This document shows positions 25,201 to 31,200 of a DNA stretch of 64,000 bases, one piece after another; position 1 is the first letter of the stretch, and the number at the start of each line of letters is the position of its first letter. Origin of the DNA: Acidobacteriota bacterium (GTDB lineage: Bacteria > Acidobacteriota > Thermoanaerobaculia > Multivoradales > Multivoraceae). The notes beneath the pieces were generated by a model, which had not been told where the DNA came from, made no database searches, and saw nothing but the letters and a program-made list of their open reading frames with translations. The stretch spans positions 186,001-250,000 of the forward strand of contig JAPPCR010000006.1 in assembly GCA_028875725.1 (NCBI GenBank), read 5' to 3'. The position numbers and the translations under genes are program-made.

Positions 25201-28200
25201 ACCCGCGACGGCGGCGCCCGCACTCCGTTGCCGCCGGTGACGGTGGCGCTGACGGTGACCTCCTTGTCGGGCGCGTCGACCGCGTTGTCCGCCGCCTTGA
25301 TCGTCACGGTGCCGGTGCTCGTCGTCGCTCCCGCGTCAATCGTCAGCGTCGTGCCGGTCTGGGTGAAGTCCGCCGACACGGCGGGCGCCTTCGGCGCGGA
25401 AGACACGGTCAACACGAGCGCTTCGCTCGACGCGATGCTCAAGGTCGCGGTCACCGTGGTTGAGCCGCCGTTCTCGGAGATCGACGACGACCCGAGCTCC
25501 AGGGACACCGTCGCCGTGTCGTCGTCGGTGATCGTCAGGGTCTGGTCGGAGGGCGCCGCGACGCCGTTGCCGCCGGAGGCGGTGGCGGACACGGTGACCT
25601 CCTTGTCGGGCGCGTCGACATCGTTGTCGACCGCGGTGATCGTCACGGCCCCCGTGCTGCTCGTCGAGCCCGCTGCGATGGTCAGGGTTTTGTTGGTGCT
25701 GAGGCTGAAGTCGCCCGCTACCGCGGGCGACACCGCCGTTGCCGCTACCGTCAGCGTGACGTCCTGGCTGGAGACGGCGCTCAGGGTCGCCGTGACCGCG
25801 GTCGATCCGCCGTCTTCACCGATGGAAGTCGAGCCCAGAACCAGGGCCGCCGTCGGCACGTCCTCGTCGTCGGTGATCGTCAGGGTCACGTCGGAAGGCG
25901 CGGCGGCGCCGTTGCCGCCCGAGACGGTCGCCGAGACGGTGACCTCCTTGTCGGGCGAATCGACGTCGTTGTCGACGGCGGCGATCGTCACGGTGCCGGT
26001 GCTGGCGGTGGAGCCGGCGGCGATGGTGAGCTTCCTGTTCGTGCTCAGCGTGTAGTCGCCGGCCACCGCCGGCGATGCGGGCGTCGCGGACACCGTCAGG
26101 GTGACCTCCTGGCTGGAGGGCGTGCTCAGGGTCGCGGTGACGGCGGTCGAGCCGCCGTCCTCGTCGATCGCCGACGAACCCAGGACCAGGGAGACCGTTG
26201 CCGTGTCGTTGTCGGCGATCGTCAGGGTCACGTCGGACGGCGCGGCGGCGCCGTTGCCGCCGGCGACGGCGGCTGAGACCGTCACCTCCTTGTTCGGCGC
26301 GTCCACCGTGTTGTCGACGGCGGTGATCGTCACCGTGCCCGTGCTCGTCGTGGACCCCGCCGCGATGGTGAGTTTCTTGTTGTCGCTCAGGCTGAAGTCG
26401 CCCGCCACCGCCGGCGACACGGCCGCGGCGGACACGGTCAGGGTCACTTCCTGGCTGGACGGCGTGCTCAGGGTCGCGGTGACGGCGGTCGAGCCTCCGT
26501 TCTCGTCGATCGACGAGGATCCCAGCGCCAGCGAGACCGTTGCCGTGTCGTCGTCGGCGATCGTCAGCGTCTGACTCGCCGGCGCGGCGATGCCGTTGCC
26601 GCCGGAAACGGTCACCGAGATCTTGACCTCCTTGTCCGGCGCGTCCACATCGTTGTCGACGGCGGTGATCGTCACCGTGCCGGTGCTCGTCGTGGCGCCT
26701 GCGGCGATGGTGAGCTTCTTGTTGGCGCTCAGCGTGAAATCGCCCGCCACCGCCGGCGACGTGGCGATGGCCGCCACCGCCAGCGTCACTTCCTGGCTGG
26801 ACGGCGTGCTCAGGGTCGCGGTGACGGCGGTCGAGCCTCCGCTCTCGTCGATCGACGAGGATCCCAGCGCCAGCGAGACCGTCGCCGTGTCGTCGTCGGT
26901 GATGGTCAGGGTCTGGTCCGCCGGCGCGGCGACGCCGTTGCCGCCGGAGACCGTGGCGGAGACGGTGACCTCCTTGTCGGGGGCGTCCACGCCGTTGTCG
27001 GCGGCGGTGATCGTGACCGCTCCGGTGCTGGTGGTCGATCCCGCCGCGATCGTCAACTCCTTGTTGGCGCTGAGACTGAAGTCGCCCGCCACCGCCGGCG
27101 ACACAGGCGCTCCGGAGACGGTCAGGGTCACGTCTTCGCTCGATACCGCGCTCAGGGTCGCCGTCACGGCGGTCGAGCCGCCGTCCTCGCCGATGGACGA
27201 CGAGGCCAGGACCAGCGACACGGTGGGCGTGTCCTCGTCGTCGGCGATCGTCAGGGTCTGGTTCGCCGGCGCGGCGACGCCGTTGCCGCCGGAGACGGCG
27301 GCGGAGACCGTGACCTCCTTGTCGGGGGCGTCGACGCCGTTGTCGACCGCCGCGATCGTCACCGTGCCGGTGCTCGTCTTCGAACCCGCCGCGATCGTCA
27401 GCTCCTTGTTGGCGCTGAGGCTGAAGTCGCCCGCCACCGCCGGCGACACGGGCGACGCCGAAACGGTCAGCGTCACGTCTTCGCTCGACACGGCGCTCAG
27501 GGTCGCGGTGACGGCGGTCGATCCGCCGTCCTCGTCGACGGACGACGAGCCCAGCACCAGCGACACGGTGGGCGCGCCCTCGTCGTCGGTGATCGTCAGG
27601 GTCTGGCTCGGCGGCGCGCCGATGCCGTGGCCGCCGGAAGCGGTCGCCGAGATCCTGACTTCCTTGTCCGGCGCGTCCACGTCGTTGTCGACCGCGGCGA
27701 CCGTCACCGTGCCGGTGCTGGTCGTGGCGCCGGCGGCGATCGTGAGCTTCTTGTTGGTGCTCAGCGTGAAGTCGCCCGCCACCGCCGGCGACACGGCGAT
27801 GGCCGCCACCGCCAGCGTCACGTCCTTGCTGGACTCGGCGCTCAGGGTCGCGGTCACCGTGGCCGAGCCGCCGTCCTCGGTGATCGACGACGGACTGAGC
27901 GCCAGCGACACCGTCGACGTGTCGTTGTCGGTGATCGTCCCGGTGGCGGTCGAGGTCCCCAGCGTGACGCCGTCTGGCAGGCTGTCGGCCGCGATCGTGA
28001 CCGTCAGCGTTTCGTCGGTCTCGTCGACTTCGTCGTCGGTGGTGGCGACCTCCAGGGTTGCCGTGGTGTCGCCGGCGGCGATCGTCGCGGTGGTCGCGGC
28101 CTGCGCGGTGTAGTCGCTGCCGGCTGCGGCGGTGCCGTCGGCGGTCTGCCACGAGAACGTCACGTCGCTGTCGGCGACCTGGGAGAGCACGACGGTGAAC

Positions 28201-31200
28201 GAGGCGGCGCCGCCCTCGGCGACGGTGACGGACGCGGGATCGAGGTCGAGCGTCGCCGTGTCGTCGTCGGTGATCGTCGCGGTGGCGGTCGCCGTGTCCG
28301 TGTCCAGGGTGACGCTCGACACGACGGCGTTCACGTTGGACAGGGAGACGCTGAAGGTCTCGTCGCCCTCGACCAGGGTGTCGGCGGTGGTCTGGACTTC
28401 CACGGTGGCCGAGGTCTCCCCGCCCGCGATCGTGAGGGTGGTCGCGGTCTGGGCGGTGTAGTCGCTGCCGGCTGCGGCGGTGCCGTCGGCGGTCTGCCAG
28501 TCGACCTTGACGGTGACGTCGTCGCTCACCGCGTTCGACAGCTCGATGGTGAAGGACGCCTTGCCGCCCTCCGCCACCGTGACCGACGCGGGATCGAAGC
28601 CGACCGTCTCCGAATCGTCGTCGGTGATCCAGCCAGTGGCCGTGTCCCCGCCCGGAGCGGCGAAGATGCCGTCGGTCGCTGAGCCGGTACGTGAGAAGTT
28701 GACCGAGAGTGCCTCCGAGTGCTCCACCAGGGTGTCTTCCGTGGTCTGGACGTCGCAGGCGACCGAGGTGCTGCCGGCAGGGACGGTGAGGCGGATGTTC
28801 ACTCTGCTGAAGTCGACTCCCGGGGTGGCGAAGCTCCTCGAGCTGGTCCAGCAACGGAGCTGGATGTCGTGGTCGGCGGCGCGCGAGAGTGTGATCGTGT
28901 AGGTCGCTTTCTCGCCCTCGTCCACGTCGAGCGATTGCGAGCTGAACCTGAGGCTGGCGGTGTCGTCTTCCAGGATCGTCCACGTGAGCGCCGCCGGCGC
29001 CGCGACGCCGCGGCCGCCGGCCACGGAACCGCTGACGGTCACCTTCCTGGTCTTGCCGACGACCTCGTCGTCCACCGCCGTCAGCGTCACCGAGCCCGTG
29101 CTCCTGGTGGCGCCCGCCGGGATCGTCAGCGTCGTTCCCGCCTGCGTGAAGTCGTTCGTATCCGCGGGCGCCACCGGTGACGTTCCCACGGTCACGGTGA
29201 CGTCCTCGCTCGAAGCGCCGCTGAGCGCCGCCGTCACCGTCGTCGAGCCGCCGTTCTCGCTTACGACGCGCGAGCTCAGGGCCAGCGTGACGGTCGGCGT
29301 GTCCTCGTCGTCGGTCACCGTCACCGTGGCGGCGGCATCGCTCAGGGTCACCTGGTCCGACGGTTGCGGGTCGCTCAGGGTCACGGTGAACGTCTTGTCC
29401 GCCTCGTCCACCCGATCGTCCACCAGCGCCACGTTGACCGTCCCGGTGGTCGCGCCGGCCGGGATCGTCAGCGTGCCGCTGGCCGACGTGTAGTCGCTGC
29501 CCGCCGCCGCCGTCCCGTCCGACGTCGCCCAGGAGAACGCGACCGCGCGTTCGGGCGCCTGGCTCAGGGTCACGGTCAGCGCGGCGTTTGCCGCCGACTC
29601 GGACACGGTTGCGTCCGCCACCGACGCGGTCAGCGCGTCGTCGTCCTCGATGGTCGCCGTCGCCGTCGCGGTGCCCAGCGTCACGCCCGCAGGCAGCGCC
29701 GGTTGCGACAGGCGCAGGACGAACGTCTCGTCCTCCTCGACCCGCGCGTCCCCGGTGGTCTGGATGCTGACCGTCTTCGTCTTCTCCCCGGGCGCGAACG
29801 TCAGCGTGAGGTACTTGGCCGTGAAGTCGTTGGCTTCCGCGGGCGTCTGCCCGGAGAGCGCCGTGCTCACGTACACCGTCGTCTGGGTCGACGCGGCTTT
29901 CGACATGGTCACCGTGAACGTCGCCGCGTCGCCTTCCGCCACCGGCGCCGCGGGTCCCGACACGGCCAGCGTCGCCGTGTCGTCGTCCGCGATCGTGACC
30001 GTCGGCCTGCCGCTGGGCTTTGCGATCCCCCCGTAGCCGCCCGGGAAGACGGTGAACGTCTCCGGGCCCTCGACGATGTCGTCTTCGGTGGTCTGGATGG
30101 TGAACGTCTTCTCCAGTTCGCCGGGCGCGAACGTCACCCGGGTCGACTCGGCGACGGTGTAGTCCGCGCTCGACGCGGTTCCCTCGCGGACGATGTAGGT
30201 CACGTACGTCTCGAACTGGGCCGCCTTCGATCTGACGATCTTCAGCGTCGCGGTCTCGCCCTCCGTCACCGGCCCCGGCGGTCCCAGCAGCGAGACGACG
30301 GTGTCGGTGTCGTCGTCGGCGATGTTCGCGGTCGCTTCCGCCGTCGTCACGCTGGCCTTGCTGCCCGCGGTCAGCCGGACCTTGAAGCTCTCCGGCACCT
30401 CGATGACGTCGTCCTGGGTCGTCTGCACCGTGATCGTCTTCTCCCTGTCCGACGGCAGCAGGGTCACGGTGGTCGGTGCGACGGCGGTGTAGTCGTCGCC
30501 GGCTTCCGCTCCGCCCTCGACCGCGACGGTTTGCCAACTGACCTCGACGTTGGCTTCCCTGCCCTTTGCGGGCTCGTCCGGCAGCACCTTGAAGGTCGCC
30601 GCGCCGCCTTCCGTCACGCTGATGGAAGTCGGATCGATGGACACGCTCGTGACGTCGTTGTCCAGGATGTTCGCCCTTGCCGCGATGACCAGATCACTCG
30701 ACTCAACGACGCCCACCAGCTGGTCCCGCCTGAGGAGAACTGCGTCAAGCAGAAAGTACTCGTCGTTTTCGGTCACCGCGTCGTCGAGCGTCGGTATCGA
30801 GAGGCTCTTCGTCGTCTCGCCGGCTTCCAAGCGGAGACTCCCGGAGGGGGCCGAGTCGAGATCGCTCCACTTGTTGGCGGTAAACGTCGACTGCAACCCG
30901 AATGCCCAGAAGACGGCGATGGGACGGTCCGAGGGTTTCGTCAGCGAGAACGTGAACACCGCCGGATTCCCTTCCACGACGGCTTCGGAAGGCGGCGTCA
31001 GCGTCAGCCTCGCCACGTCGTCGTCCTGGATGACCACGCGCTTCTCCTTCCGCACGAACGTGATCGAGTCCCTGAAGGGGTTCGTGTCCGGGGAGCTAAG
31101 AGAGATCGAGATCGACAGGTCCTCGTCGCCCTCCGCCACCTCGTCCTGGGTCGTCCGCAAAGTCACCGTCCTGGACAGGGGCACCAAGGGTTGGCTCGAC

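Noticed and set aside
1011..30000. Long plus-strand and alternative minus-strand open frames across the giant gene (several hundred to over 1,500 codons, some looking like hydrophobic membrane repeats)
   Set aside because: They are antisense or shifted readings of the GC-rich repeats. They repeat with the same period, have no start signals or family motifs, and one real frame already spans the region.
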